Positions 1 to 9,075 of a stretch of DNA of 34,362 nucleotides are shown here, piece by piece. The number at the start of each line of letters is the position of its first letter. Positions within the stretch are counted from its first letter, which is position 1. The DNA is taken from positions 1 to 34,362 of the forward strand of contig JACADY010000038.1 of the NCBI GenBank assembly GCA_013389115.1, given 5' to 3'. Origin of the DNA: Alphaproteobacteria bacterium (GTDB lineage Bacteria; Pseudomonadota; Alphaproteobacteria; Micropepsales; Micropepsaceae). The notes below the pieces were generated by a model. That model did no database searches. It was not told the origin of the DNA and saw only the letters and a list, made by a program, of their open reading frames with translations. The position numbers and the translations under genes were made by a program.

Positions 1-77
1 CCTTGGACACTGAAGCTTCGCAACCTCAGCTTCCTCGGTCGGGACCGAATGGACAACCTACTGAAAGCTCACAGCTA

Positions 78-122
78 GAGCGTTTTCCCGAAAAGTGGCC
101 ACCAGTTTTCGGCAGAAAACGA
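78..122. repeat. Imperfect intergenic inverted repeat downstream of valS
   Basis: The arms CGTTTTC (81-87) and GAAAACG (115-121) enclose a second imperfect inverted repeat, CGAAAAGTGG against CCACCAGTTTTCG. The whole can fold into one long hairpin on either strand. It lies about 55 bases past the valS stop codon, so it may act as a terminator or mRNA-stabilising element. Similar GAGCGTTTTC-type palindromes are common between genes in Hyphomicrobiales, which is recollection rather than a search result. Confidence 0.45.
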
Positions 123-177
123 CGTCCAACGCGTAAACCTGGCGCACCTATCCGACCAGCATTTAGGGGAACATGCG

Positions 178-2832
178 CTAGCGCGACAACCGCGCCAGCG
201 CCTCCTTGAGCTTCAACGCCGACGCCTCGGCATCCGCTTTGCGCTCGCGCTGCTCAATGATGATCTCTTCGGGCGCGCGCGCGACGAAATCGGCATTCGA
301 GAGCTTGGCCTCGATCTTGGCGATATCGCCTTCGATCTTTTGCAGTTCCTTCTTAAGACGCGCCAGTTCGGCGCCCATGTCGATGACGCCCTCAAGCGGG
401 AGCGCGGCAATCGCCTCGCCGATGACGATCTGGGCCGAGCCCTTGGGTATCTCATCGCCCGCCTCGGCGGTGGATAGCCGCGCGAGCCTTAAGATCACGT
501 CCTTGTGCCGCGACAGCCGTGCAAGACTGTCCGCGCCCGCGCCCTTGAGCACGAGCGCGATCTTGGCGGAGGCTGGCACGTTCATCGTTGAGCGCACCGA
601 CCGGATTTCTGAGATGAGCGCGATCACCCAATCCATTTCCGCCGCCGCCGCGATGGCGCCGATCGTGCCGTATTCGGGCCACGGCGCGAGCGTCAGCATC
701 GTCTCGCGCGCAGGGCCCTCCGCCCCCGTCACCTGCCACAGCTCCTCGGTGATGAATGGCATGAAGGGATGCGCAAGGATGAGGATCTGATCGAGCACGA
801 AGGCGGCCGTGGCGCGTGTCTCCGCCTGCGCGGCGGCGGAGCCTTCGGTGAGGACGGGCTTGATGAACTCCAGATACCAGTCGCAGAACACATCCCAGAT
901 GAAGCGGTAAAGCGCGCCGGCCGCATCGTTGAAGCGATAGGCCTGGATGGCCTCGGTCACCATGCGCTCCGTGCGCACGACCTCGGTCACGATCCACAGA
1001 TTGACCGTTTCCTGCAGGCGCGCCGGGTCAAAGCCTTCCACCCGCTTCACGCCGTTCATCTCGCAGAACCGCGCGGCGTTCCACAACTTTGTGCAGAAAT
1101 TGCGATAGCCCTCGACGCGCGAGGGCCCGACACGCACATCCTTGCCCTGCGCCGCCGCGATCGCCAGCGCAAAGCGCAAGGCATCCGCGCCGAACTGATC
1201 GATCAGCGTTAAGGGATCGACCACATTGCCGCGCGTCTTCGACATTTTCTGCCCCTTCTCATCGACGACGCGCGCATGGATGAGAACGGTGTGAAACGGC
1301 ACTTCGCGCATGAAATAGAGCCCCATCATCATCATCCGGGCGACCCAGAAGAAGATGATGTCGAACATCGTGACGAGCACGTCGGTCTTGTAGTGCTTCT
1401 TCAGCTCAGGCGTTTGATCCGGCCATCCCAGTGTCGAGAAGGGCCAAAGGGCCGATGAAAACCAGGTGTCGAGCACGTCCGGGTCGCGCTTTAAGGGCGC
1501 TTCGTGGCCGTAATGCCTGGCCGCAGCGGCGACGGCTTCGGCCTCGCTTTCCTCAACGAAGATGTGTCCGTCGGGTCCGTACCAGGCCGGTATCTGATGG
1601 CCCCACCAGAGCTGGCGCGAGATGCACCAGGGTTGGATGTTGTCGAGCCATTGGAAATAGGTCTTCTCCCAGTGCGCGGGCACAAAGCGTGTCTCGCCGC
1701 GCCTGACCGCATCGCTCGCCGCCGCCGCCAGCGGCGCCGCGTTCAGATACCATTGCTCGGTGAGGAACGGCTCCAGCACCACCGTTTTCGTCTTCTCGTC
1801 ATGCGGCACGGCGTGGACGATGGGATCGATCTTTTCGATGAGGCCGAGGGCCTCCAGATCCGCAAGCACCTTCTTGCGCGCCGCGAACCGGTCGAGCCCA
1901 CGATAGGCGGCGGGCACGAAGTCATTGAGCGTGCCGTCGGGCGCAAGAATATTGTGGCGCGGCAGATCGTGGCGCCGGCCGACCTCGAAATCGTTGAAAT
2001 CATGCGCCGGCGTGATCTTGACCGCACCCGAGCCTTTTTCAGGATCGGCATACGCATCCGCGATGATGGGGATGAGCCGGCCCGTCAACGGCAGGCGCAC
2101 CATCGCGCCGATCAGCCCGCGATAGCGCGCATCCTCGGGATGAACGGCAACCGCAGCATCCCCCAGCATCGTCTCGGGCCGCGTCGTTGCCACGACGATG
2201 AAGTGCGCCGGATTGTCCGCCAACGGATATTTGAGGTGCCACAGATGGCCCTTCACCTCGATGGGTTCGACCTCAAGGTCGGACACAGCCGTTTGCAGTT
2301 GCGGGTCCCAATTGACGAGGCGGTTGTCCTTATAGATGAGCCCGTCCTTGTAAAGCCTTACAAAGACTTTGAGAACCGCGCGGCTGAGCCCCTCGTCCAT
2401 GGTGAAGCGCTCGCGGCTCCAATCGCACGAGGCGCCGATCCGGAGCAGCTGGCCCGTGATCGTGCCGCCCGAGACTTCCTTCCATTCCCAGACGCGGCGG
2501 ATGAATTCCTCGCGGCCGAGGGCAAGGCGCGAAGTCTGCTGTTCGGCGAGTTGGCGCTCGACTACGAGCTGCGTCGCGATACCGGCATGGTCGGTGCCCG
2601 GCTGCCAGAGCACGTCCTTGCCCCGCATGCGCTCGAACCGGCAGAGAATGTCCTGCAGCGTGTCGTTGAGCGCATGCCCGACATGGAGGGAGCCCGTGAC
2701 GTTCGGCGGCGGGATCATGATCGTGAACGGCGGCGCCGGCGGCCTTTGGCCGGCGCGGAAGGCACCCGATGTCTCCCACATCTGATAGAGGCGTTGTTCG
2801 ACCTCTTGGGGCCGGTAGGTTTTCTCAAGCAT
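178..2832 (-). CDS. valS: Valine--tRNA ligase (ValRS)
   Basis: This class I aminoacyl-tRNA synthetase charges tRNA-Val with valine in the cytoplasm and edits misactivated threonine. At 884 residues it is within the usual range for bacterial ValRS. The HIGH-type signature is PPPNVTGSLHVGH at residues 41-53, and the KMSKS-type loop is KMSKTRGNV near residue 530. The CP1 editing domain lies between them (TTRPETMLGD is visible), followed by an anticodon-binding helical domain. A charged C-terminal coiled coil (ELARLKKELQKIEGD onwards) is typical of ValRS. The start ATG begins MLEKTYRPQ, as family members do. It is the last gene of a minus-strand run pcm-like, tolC-like, popZ, valS, an order familiar from Hyphomicrobiales. 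Nothing looks unusual in it. Confidence 0.97.
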   Translation of the reverse strand: MLEKTYRPQEVEQRLYQMWETSGAFRAGQRPPAPPFTIMIPPPNVTGSLHVGHALNDTLQDILCRFERMRGKDVLWQPGTDHAGIATQLVVERQLAEQQTSRLALGREEFIRRVWEWKEVSGGTITGQLLRIGASCDWSRERFTMDEGLSRAVLKVFVRLYKDGLIYKDNRLVNWDPQLQTAVSDLEVEPIEVKGHLWHLKYPLADNPAHFIVVATTRPETMLGDAAVAVHPEDARYRGLIGAMVRLPLTGRLIPIIADAYADPEKGSGAVKITPAHDFNDFEVGRRHDLPRHNILAPDGTLNDFVPAAYRGLDRFAARKKVLADLEALGLIEKIDPIVHAVPHDEKTKTVVLEPFLTEQWYLNAAPLAAAASDAVRRGETRFVPAHWEKTYFQWLDNIQPWCISRQLWWGHQIPAWYGPDGHIFVEESEAEAVAAAARHYGHEAPLKRDPDVLDTWFSSALWPFSTLGWPDQTPELKKHYKTDVLVTMFDIIFFWVARMMMMGLYFMREVPFHTVLIHARVVDEKGQKMSKTRGNVVDPLTLIDQFGADALRFALAIAAAQGKDVRVGPSRVEGYRNFCTKLWNAARFCEMNGVKRVEGFDPARLQETVNLWIVTEVVRTERMVTEAIQAYRFNDAAGALYRFIWDVFCDWYLEFIKPVLTEGSAAAQAETRATAAFVLDQILILAHPFMPFITEELWQVTGAEGPARETMLTLAPWPEYGTIGAIAAAAEMDWVIALISEIRSVRSTMNVPASAKIALVLKGAGADSLARLSRHKDVILRLARLSTAEAGDEIPKGSAQIVIGEAIAALPLEGVIDMGAELARLKKELQKIEGDIAKIEAKLSNADFVARAPEEIIIEQRERKADAEASALKLKEALARLSR

Positions 2833-2947
2833 GGGATGAAGGGCTCAAATCAGGCGGCAAAGACAAGCCCCGAAAAGGAACGGCTCCCGGCGCGCCCGTC
2901 AAGGGCCACGCGGCGGGAGCCGGACCAAATCTTTCGCCTTTTTGGCC

Positions 2948-3637
2948 TTACTTGCGGCCGCGGCGCGACATCCGGTCGATTTCTTCCTGAACGAGGCGCT
3001 CGACCGTATCGGCAAGATTGCGCTCGAGCCAGTCCTTCAGCATCGGCTTCAGAAGGTCATGGACCACATCCTCGATCGTACGGCTGTCGATGGACGCGAT
3101 GCGCATGTTCTGGGCGAGCGCACCGAACGCGGCGACGCCCTTTTGCGATGTGTTCGAGGACACAAGGCTCGTATCTTCTTCTCTCTCGACCAGCATGACT
3201 TCCTTCTCCGTTGCAACGGGTTTCAGCGCAGGTTGGGCCGGTGCCGGAGGTAACTCGGGCTGACGGCGTATAACCGGAGCTTCATAACGCGGCTCGGGTT
3301 GCGGAGTGGTTGACACGGGCTCCGGCTCCGGTTCAGGCAAGGGCTCCGGCTCCGAGAGAGACTGTTCTGCAAAGACGGCATCCTGAGAAAGTTCGAACGT
3401 GTCGTCTTCCTCTTCTGCCTCATCCTCCACCATGGCCTCATCCTCGTCCTCGGCCACTTGCGTGAGCTCAAGGACGTCATCCTCCTCCTCCGCGAGGGCA
3501 GCCGCGGGAGCGGCCGCCGCCGGGGAAGCGGCAGGTTTGGGCGCCTCGGGAGGAGAATCCTCCGAGATGATGCGCCGGATGGAGGCAAGGATTTCCTCCA
3601 TGGTGGGTTCGTTCTGCGACGGGGCGGGATTCGCCAT
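2948..3637 (-). CDS. popZ: PopZ-family polar organising protein (DUF2497)
   Basis: The N-terminus carries PTMEEILASIRRIISED, the conserved short helix of PopZ that binds client proteins. A long acidic, proline-rich and probably disordered linker follows, then a C-terminal helical block (TIEDVVHDLLKPMLKDWL, then ERLVQEEIDRMSRR) that matches the PopZ oligomerisation helices. In Caulobacter PopZ forms a polar condensate that anchors the chromosome origin through ParB; in other Hyphomicrobiales it marks the growing pole. The ATG at 3637 is preferred because GAGG sits eight bases before it; an in-frame TTG lies two codons upstream. The product is about 229 residues, upstream of valS and downstream of a tolC-like gene. 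The family assignment is secure; the polar role is inferred from relatives. Confidence 0.85.
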   Translation of the reverse strand: MANPAPSQNEPTMEEILASIRRIISEDSPPEAPKPAASPAAAAPAAALAEEEDDVLELTQVAEDEDEAMVEDEAEEEDDTFELSQDAVFAEQSLSEPEPLPEPEPEPVSTTPQPEPRYEAPVIRRQPELPPAPAQPALKPVATEKEVMLVEREEDTSLVSSNTSQKGVAAFGALAQNMRIASIDSRTIEDVVHDLLKPMLKDWLERNLADTVERLVQEEIDRMSRRGRK

Positions 3638-3732
3638 GAACAAGCCTCGATCTGCGAGTCGAATCGTTAGTTACGGTACGAGACAGATGACACAAAATCG
3701 AGTGTTTCGTCCCAGGCCACCCTCAAAATGCA

Positions 3733-5106
3733 TTATTCCGAGGAGCCAAATCCTATCCAGGACCCCGATACTTCATCATAATTGGTGACAGGATCGTAAA
3801 TCTCGACCGGAAGAGCCAGTCCTTGCGCAGTCAGCCCGCCCACGGCGGCAAGCAAAGAATAGGCTGCAACGATCTCATCGCGCTGGCTAGTGACAAGCGC
3901 GACACGTGAATCACGCAGCTCCTGTTCGGCATCGAGCACATCGAGTGTCGTGCGCGCGCCCACTTGCGCTTCCTGTTGCACGCCTTCAAGCGCGATCTCG
4001 TTGGCCCGCACCTGCTCGCGGTTGGAAACGCTTGCGGCCTTTGCCGAAAGATAGGCGTCCCAGGTGTTCTTGACCGCCTCGATCACCTCGCGCTGCGATT
4101 GTGCGAGGAGCAGCCGCCGCTGGCTGTTTGTCTGCTTGGCCTCGCGGATCGCTGAATACTCTACGCCGCCCTGGTAGAGCGGCACGGTGAGAACGCCTTC
4201 GATGGTCGAAACTTCAACTTCGCTTTCGCGCGTCTGCGATCCATCGCTCTTGGTGAAGCTGCCCTGCACCGACAAGGTGGGCAGCAATCCGCCGATGGCA
4301 AGGTCGATATTGTAGGACGACGCGATCTCCTGCTCCCGAGCCACGATCAGCGAGGGGTTGAGCTGCATCGCCGCCTCGAGCGCCTCTTCCTGTGACGCCG
4401 GCAGCGCAGGCACCGGCGGCGAGCGGTCAAGATCCACGGGCGGATTGCCGATCGTGCGCTCATAGGCCGTGCGGCTCTGCGTCAGTCGGGCCTGTGCGGC
4501 AACGAGCGCGGACTGCGCGCCCGAGAGGCGGGCCTCGGCCTGCGCAACGTCGGTGCGGGTGATTTCGCCCACCTCGAACCTGTCCCGTGTCGCCTGAAGC
4601 TGACGGGCGAGGACTTCGACGAGGTTCTTGCTGAGCTCGACGGTCGATTCATCCCTGACCACATCCACATAGGCCGTCACGGCATTGAGGAGGACCGTTT
4701 GCTCGGTTCCCGTCAATTGTGCGCGGCCGGCGCGCACACTGGCCTTGGCGGCGCGGGTTTGCGCCAGCACGCGGCCGCCTTGAAAGATCGGCTGCACGGC
4801 CGTCACCGTCCCGGAGAGAGGTTCGAGATTCTCTTCCTGCGTGGCGGCGGGCGGGATCGTCGCTTCGGTCTTCTCGGCCGACCAGGTACCCTGCACGGTC
4901 ACCGAAGGCCGCCACCCCGAAACTGCCTGCGAAACCTGTTCGTCGGTCGCGCGCTGGCGCGCCCGGTCCGCGAGCAGTTGCGGGTTTGAGGTATAGGTGC
5001 CCGACAGGGCCTCGTTCAGGCTCTCCGCAGAGGCCGGAATCGTATTCAGACTGACCGCGCCCATCATGAGGGCCGCAGTGAAGGCTCTTAAGGTGCGCGA
5101 CGGCAT
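3733..5106 (-). CDS. tolC: TolC-family outer-membrane efflux/secretion channel
   Basis: TolC-type proteins form a trimeric outer-membrane and periplasmic tunnel serving type I secretion and RND or ABC drug efflux. The translated protein begins with a signal peptide (residues 1-27, ending NTIPASA, cleaved before ESLNEALS). Two related outer-membrane efflux repeats follow; EVGEITRTDVAQAEARL and AQVGARTTLDVLDAEQEL are the hallmark pair ending each repeat. The length is about 457 residues, normal for the family. The ATG at 5106 is preferred because AGGGG lies upstream and the signal peptide begins right after it; an in-frame start at 5151 would add 15 residues. It sits between the methyltransferase gene and popZ on the same strand. 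Its partner inner-membrane pump is not in the window. Confidence 0.93.
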   Translation of the reverse strand: MPSRTLRAFTAALMMGAVSLNTIPASAESLNEALSGTYTSNPQLLADRARQRATDEQVSQAVSGWRPSVTVQGTWSAEKTEATIPPAATQEENLEPLSGTVTAVQPIFQGGRVLAQTRAAKASVRAGRAQLTGTEQTVLLNAVTAYVDVVRDESTVELSKNLVEVLARQLQATRDRFEVGEITRTDVAQAEARLSGAQSALVAAQARLTQSRTAYERTIGNPPVDLDRSPPVPALPASQEEALEAAMQLNPSLIVAREQEIASSYNIDLAIGGLLPTLSVQGSFTKSDGSQTRESEVEVSTIEGVLTVPLYQGGVEYSAIREAKQTNSQRRLLLAQSQREVIEAVKNTWDAYLSAKAASVSNREQVRANEIALEGVQQEAQVGARTTLDVLDAEQELRDSRVALVTSQRDEIVAAYSLLAAVGGLTAQGLALPVEIYDPVTNYDEVSGSWIGFGSSE

Positions 5107-5217
5107 GACGATTTTCCCCTGTGCACAGCAATCCTTGAAACTGCTTAACAAACTCTTACCCCCCCACGCCCCGGCTACAAGGATGTCCGTTCACAAGGAT
5201 GAACGCTTCCCCGGGGC

Positions 5218-5871
5218 TTAGAAAACGAACCCCGGCGCCTTCGCAAGCTCGGGAAGGACCGGCACTGTGGCGTCAAATGCAATTCTTTTCGAGAGGGCAC
5301 CCCCCGACTTAACGAAAAGGTGAGCGCGACCTAAGGGCCCCTGCCGCAGAATGACGGCAAGCCGGCCGCCCTCCTTCAGTTGCGCAAACACCGCTTGAGG
5401 AACCTCATCCGCGGCCCCTCCGATCAAAATGACATCGAACGGCCCCTGCCCCGGCACGCCATCGGCCAACCGCCCATTGACCGTGGAAACATTGTCGAGC
5501 TGCAACTCGCGCAAGGCCGTGCTGGCCTGCTGCGCGATCCCCTCATCTTCCTCAAGCGCGACGACGGCGGAGGCAAGCCCGGCCGCAACCGCCGCGAGAT
5601 AGCCGGTGCCCGCACCCACGACGAGCACGACATCCCCCTCCGCGATTTCTGCCAGCTGCATGAGCTTGCCGGCCGCGCGCGGATCTAGGAGGCTGCGTCC
5701 CTGGGAAAGCGCGACGGGCTCGCTCACATAGGCCAGATGCCGCTTGGCGGGCGGCAGGAAGCGCTCGCGTGGCACCGCGCCCATCACGGCAAGCACACGC
5801 GGATCGTTCACGTCATTGGTCCTCAGCTGACTGTCGACCATCGTTGCGCGCAGCGTCGCGAAATTGACCAT
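5218..5871 (-). CDS. Protein-L-isoaspartate O-methyltransferase family protein
   Basis: This 217-residue protein has the SAM-binding motif VVGAGTGYLAAV at about residues 84-95 and the family start MVDSQLRTNDV near residue 11, with GRSLLDPRA before the motif. Authentic PCMT enzymes methylate isoaspartyl residues in damaged proteins using S-adenosylmethionine. Many alphaproteobacterial homologues beside tolC are annotated with this family name, but their substrates are untested, so the reaction is a family inference. The gene is the first of the minus-strand run towards valS. Its stop codon lies about 110 bases before the tolC start. No truncation is seen. Confidence 0.88.
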   Translation of the reverse strand: MVNFATLRATMVDSQLRTNDVNDPRVLAVMGAVPRERFLPPAKRHLAYVSEPVALSQGRSLLDPRAAGKLMQLAEIAEGDVVLVVGAGTGYLAAVAAGLASAVVALEEDEGIAQQASTALRELQLDNVSTVNGRLADGVPGQGPFDVILIGGAADEVPQAVFAQLKEGGRLAVILRQGPLGRAHLFVKSGGALSKRIAFDATVPVLPELAKAPGFVF

Positions 5872-6050
5872 GCGGAAAGGACCTTGAGCCTTGAACGAAT
5901 CGAATCACTCAGCCTTATAGGGATGCACAAAGCCGCGAACAACCCATGACGCGGCGCGCCACATCGTCCCCTCCCCGATTGGACTCGGGGCGTCAGAGAT
6001 ATTGTGAACGCCCGGCACGTCATGCTAGGCACTGCGGTTCTTGGACGGGC

Positions 6051-6124
6051 GGCCACGTGGCGGAGTGGTTACGCAACGGTCTGCAAAACCGTGTACCCCG
6101 GTTCAATTCCGGGCGTGGCCTCCA
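6051..6124 (+). tRNA. tRNA-Cys (anticodon GCA)
   Basis: The acceptor stem GGCCACG (6051-6057) pairs with CGTGGCC (6114-6120), followed by discriminator T and an encoded CCA (6122-6124). The anticodon arm is ACGGT-CTGCAAA-ACCGT, giving GCA for cysteine. The T arm contains GTTCAATTC. All arms pair well, so the gene looks functional. Confidence 0.96.
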
Positions 6125-6372
6125 GCTCCACGAGCATTCTTTTGGCCCCGGTACCGCTTCGCCGATGGAACGGGCCGATGGAACATTTAGGCCCAGTGAA
6201 ACATATGGGCAGCGAAGAATTTGCTGCCGCTCCCGATCCTGATGGCGCGAGTACCTCTAGGCGCTGTGATTTGAATCGAATGTGGGCGATTGCGTTAACC
6301 TTTTTTTAACGACGTTCCTTGAGAATGGTTACTGTCTTCCCTTGAAGACACCCCACCATTACCCAACGACTT
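6125..6372. other. Spacer between tRNA-Cys and terminator, no gene seen
   Basis: No convincing reading frame with a ribosome binding site is present. Open frames across this stretch are translations of the tRNA genes and their flanks. The sequence carries two copies of GATGGAAC (6163-6182 region) and a T-run near 6300 next to a short GTTAA/TTAAC repeat. Neither has an assigned role. Confidence 0.5.
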
Positions 6373-6408
6373 AGGGCCGCGCCCCCAGCGCGGCCCTCTT
6401 TCTTTGTG
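6373..6408 (+). terminator. Rho-independent terminator between the two tRNA genes
   Basis: A perfect 10-bp stem, AGGGCCGCGC (6373-6382) with GCGCGGCCCT (6388-6397), closes a five-base loop and is followed by the T-rich tract CTTTCTTT. It would end a transcript that includes tRNA-Cys. Confidence 0.8.
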
Positions 6409-6502
6409 GAGCCGGCGCTTTTGCAAATCCATGAACAGACCCGAACGGATCGCTTGCACTGAAGCCCGCTTCTCAGTATTTCAAGGCCCTCGCATGGCCT
6501 GT

Positions 6503-6577
6503 TCCTCGGTAGCTCAGTGGTAGAGCAACCGGCTGTTAACCGGTTGGTCGCTGGTTCGAATCCGGCCCGGGGAGCCA
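6503..6577 (+). tRNA. tRNA-Asn (anticodon GTT), island insertion site
   Basis: The acceptor stem TCCTCGG (6503-6509) pairs with CCGGGGA (6567-6573), followed by discriminator G and CCA (6575-6577). The anticodon arm ACCGG-CTGTTAA-CCGGT gives GTT for asparagine, and the T loop is TTCGAAT. The accessory region begins immediately after the CCA. The recombinase reading frame from the opposite strand runs 42 bases into this tRNA, which marks it as the likely integration target. Confidence 0.96.
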
Positions 6578-8213
6578 TTTCGGAACGAAACTGCGAACGC
6601 CGTGCGTCGCCGTTTCCACTCCATAGCCTCCTCCGGACGCCACAAGCGTCTGGAGGAGCCTTGGCTTCGATCCCCTGATCCGAATTTCGTCTGTTCCGAC
6701 CTCCACCCGCTGCACTAGCGCCTGGAGGTGATGGCGCCGGAAACCGCCCTCTCGATCCCTGATCTTTTTGCGGGCCTCGACCCCAAACCGACGCAGCAGC
6801 TCCGGCGTCACACGATTGTCGTCGCCCTCGCCGCGGTTTTCGGCCCGGTCCGCATCGGCCCGCGCCGCATCACGGACTCGTTTCAACTCGACAATCCGTC
6901 CCTTGAGGTTGGAATCGTCCATTTCAGCAAGACCATTCTCAATGGCCTCGTACAGCCGAGTCAGCTTGGCCTCCGCGTCTGCAGCCTGCTTCCTCAGTTC
7001 GGCAATGCGACCCTTCAGGCGTTCAGCGTGCTCCTCTCTGCGTTTAAGCAGGCCAGCGAGCAGCTCCTCAAGTCGCTCGGGCGCAAGCAGTCGCTCCTCC
7101 AGATGCGACACGACCATCGTGTCCAGTTCGTCCATCGGGATCGTGCGGCCACGACACGCCGTCTTCCCCTGCCGTGCCGTTGTGCAGCAGGTGTAGTAAC
7201 GGTATTGGTCACCCTTGCCGGAGGTGCGGAGCGTCATGGCTCCCCCACAGTCGGCACAGAAGCATACGCCGCCGAGGAGCGTCCCGGCCGTTACGAAGCG
7301 CGGGGCCTTCAGTTGCGGGCTGCGCGAGCGCATCACCGCCTGCACCTCAGCGAACTCCTCCTCGTCGATGATCGGCTCGACCGCCACGTCGACGATCTCG
7401 TCTTCCGACTTCTGCTCTCCCTTGCGCTTGCCCGAGACATTGAAGCGATGGCGACCGATGTAGGTCTCCCGCGTCAGGATCTGGTGGACCGCCCCGACAC
7501 CCCAGCGCCCCCCCGGTCTGCGTCCGGATACCGCGCGTGTTCAAATAGTCGGCGATCTGGCGGGACCCCATTGGCCCGTCGTCGGCGCCGACCCGTGCGA
7601 GCCGGAACATAAGCCGGACCGTCTCCACCTGGGCCGGATCGGGCTCGATCTTCTTCTTGGTCCTCGCGCCCCGCTGCTCGGCCGCCACGATCCTGTAGCC
7701 GAAGGGCGGCCGCGAGCCAATCCAATAGCCCTGGCGGGCATTCTCGCGCATGGCCCGGAGCGTGTGCTTGGCGTTCTCCTTCGACTGGTACTCGTCGAAT
7801 AACGCCATGATCTGGCGCATCATCACGCTCATCGGATCGTCCCCGAGATCCTGCGTGATGGAAGTCAGGCGGATATCGTTCTTCGCCAGCCGCCGGACGT
7901 AGAATTCGAGCTGGAACTGATCGCGAAAGAAGCGCGAGAAAGAATGGACGATGATGAAGTTGAACGGCGCAGGCTTCTGCGCTCCGGCATCCATCATCCG
8001 CTGAAACTCAGGCCGCCGGTCGTCTGTCGCCGAGGCGCCGGGCTCAACAAACTCGGCGACGACGGCGATCCCCTTCGCTTGGCAATAGGCCTGAAGTTGG
8101 CGGCGCTGGTCCGGAATCGAAAGATCGTGTTCGGCCTGCCGGCCGGTCGAAACACGCAAATAGAGTGCGGCACGCCCCGGCGATACCAAGGCGGGGGTCG
8201 CTTTGGCATTCAT
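6536..8213 (-). pseudogene. Large serine recombinase, single-base frameshift
   Basis: The N-terminal resolvase domain begins near residue 15 (AALYLRVST, with catalytic Ser22). A recombinase domain (ARQGYWIGSRPPFGYRI), a zinc-ribbon region (CFCADCGGAMTL, then YYTCCTTARQGKTACRG) and a C-terminal coiled coil follow. Large serine recombinases of this type integrate and excise phages and islands. The frame breaks in a run of seven C on the given strand (7508-7514, G on the coding strand). With six, the frame continues through GGRWGVGAVHQILTRETYIG and the gene reads 559 codons with stop. GGAGG lies six bases before the start. The last codons are read from the antisense of tRNA-Asn. Either the element is immobilised or the run is a sequencing error. 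Confidence 0.9.
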
Positions 8214-8234
8214 GCGGAACCTCCGTTCACAATA

Positions 8235-8480
8235 TTAGCTTTTCGAGCCCAACAGCTCGTCGAGAATCTGGCCGAAATGGACCTCGAAAAGGTCCAGCTC
8301 AGCCTCAGTGACCGGCACGTAATCGGGCCAGTCATCAGAGACTTTGCGGTTCGCTTGGTGCTCGACCCCTTTCCGGGCGCGTGACCGCGGCTCGGGCGCC
8401 ACCGACCGGACCGGGCGGACGTAGTCGTAAAGGTCGGCGTCGCCCTGCGACCCTGGGAACTGCAACACGTTGGCGGACAT
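8235..8480 (-). CDS. Small hypothetical protein upstream of the recombinase
   Basis: This gene of about 81 residues starts MSANVLQFPG at 8480; a GTG at 8504 would add eight residues. Its stop lies 21 bases before the recombinase ATG on the same strand, so the two are probably co-transcribed. The C-terminal part (TEAELDLFEVHFGQILDELLG) is likely helical and acidic, and the middle is basic. No catalytic motif is visible and I do not recognise a named family. Small acidic proteins in this position can be accessory factors of the recombinase, but that is only a guess from position. Confidence 0.55.
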   Translation of the reverse strand: MSANVLQFPGSQGDADLYDYVRPVRSVAPEPRSRARKGVEHQANRKVSDDWPDYVPVTEAELDLFEVHFGQILDELLGSKS

Positions 8481-8743
8481 GCCGAGATTGTTGCATCGAA
8501 CCACATAACATTGAATAGTTTCAGTTGGTTATGCATGAAACGTGCAGCGAAATATCGGATGCTCCCGGTTGCGTTCGGTTCCGTTGGCGAAGCGTGGCGC
8601 GTCGCGGCGAAGCGCAAAAACTTACAATCGGCGGCAGGGCGATGCGGTCGCGGGCGGTTTTTGCGGGCATCGACCATCATCGCCTCCTTTCCGGGACATG
8701 CTCTTGTTCCAGGCCGCCTTGCCGATCAGCCTGTAACTGGATA

Positions 8744-8757
8744 TATTACTGGTAATA
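8744..8757. promoter_or_regulatory. Candidate operator of the toxin-antitoxin pair
   Basis: The perfect inverted repeat TATTAC-TG-GTAATA sits in an AT-rich stretch 15 bases before the antitoxin start codon, with GAGGT as ribosome binding site between. VapBC-type complexes usually bind such palindromes to repress themselves. Binding here is inferred. Confidence 0.5.
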
Positions 8758-8772
8758 ATTCAGAGGTCAATC

Positions 8773-9075
8773 ATGAGCGACACGTCCCAGAGGCGCGCCA
8801 TCAAGAACTACCGAAACCGCTTGGTGGAACGCGGCATGGCGCGCTTCGAGGTTCTCGGTCGCGACTCCGACCGCGAGCTAATTCGCTCATTTGCGAAGCA
8901 CTTGGCCGAGGGCGGTCTGGAAGCCGAGCGCTTGCGGGTGGCCGTCAGCCAAGGCATCGCCGGTCACCCGCCGCGAAAGGGAGGCATCCTCGAAGCGCTC
9001 CGGCGCTCGCCTCTGGTCGGCGCCGACGCCCTGCCAGCCCGTTCCTTCGAGCCAGGTCGCAAGGTTGACTTGTGA
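8773..9075 (+). CDS. Putative antitoxin of a VapBC-type pair
   Basis: This 100-residue protein (MSDTSQRRAIKNYRNRLVER at the start) is basic at its N-terminus and helical in the middle (SDRELIRSFAKHLAEG). Its stop codon overlaps the GTG start of the downstream PIN-domain gene (GTGA at 9072-9075), so the two are translationally coupled in the order antitoxin then toxin. In such pairs the antitoxin binds the toxin and the shared promoter; a candidate operator lies just upstream. I assign it by position and size, since the sequence shows no textbook AbrB or ribbon-helix-helix motif. Confidence 0.7.
   Translation: MSDTSQRRAIKNYRNRLVERGMARFEVLGRDSDRELIRSFAKHLAEGGLEAERLRVAVSQGIAGHPPRKGGILEALRRSPLVGADALPARSFEPGRKVDL

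Noticed and set aside
1504-3198. 564-residue open frame on the plus strand opposite valS
   Set aside because: It is antisense to valS and part of popZ, has no recognisable domain, and the opposite strand carries full family motifs.
6306-6578. 90-residue frame starting MAPRAGFEPATNRL
   Set aside because: This is the well-known false protein produced by translating the antisense strand of a tRNA gene.
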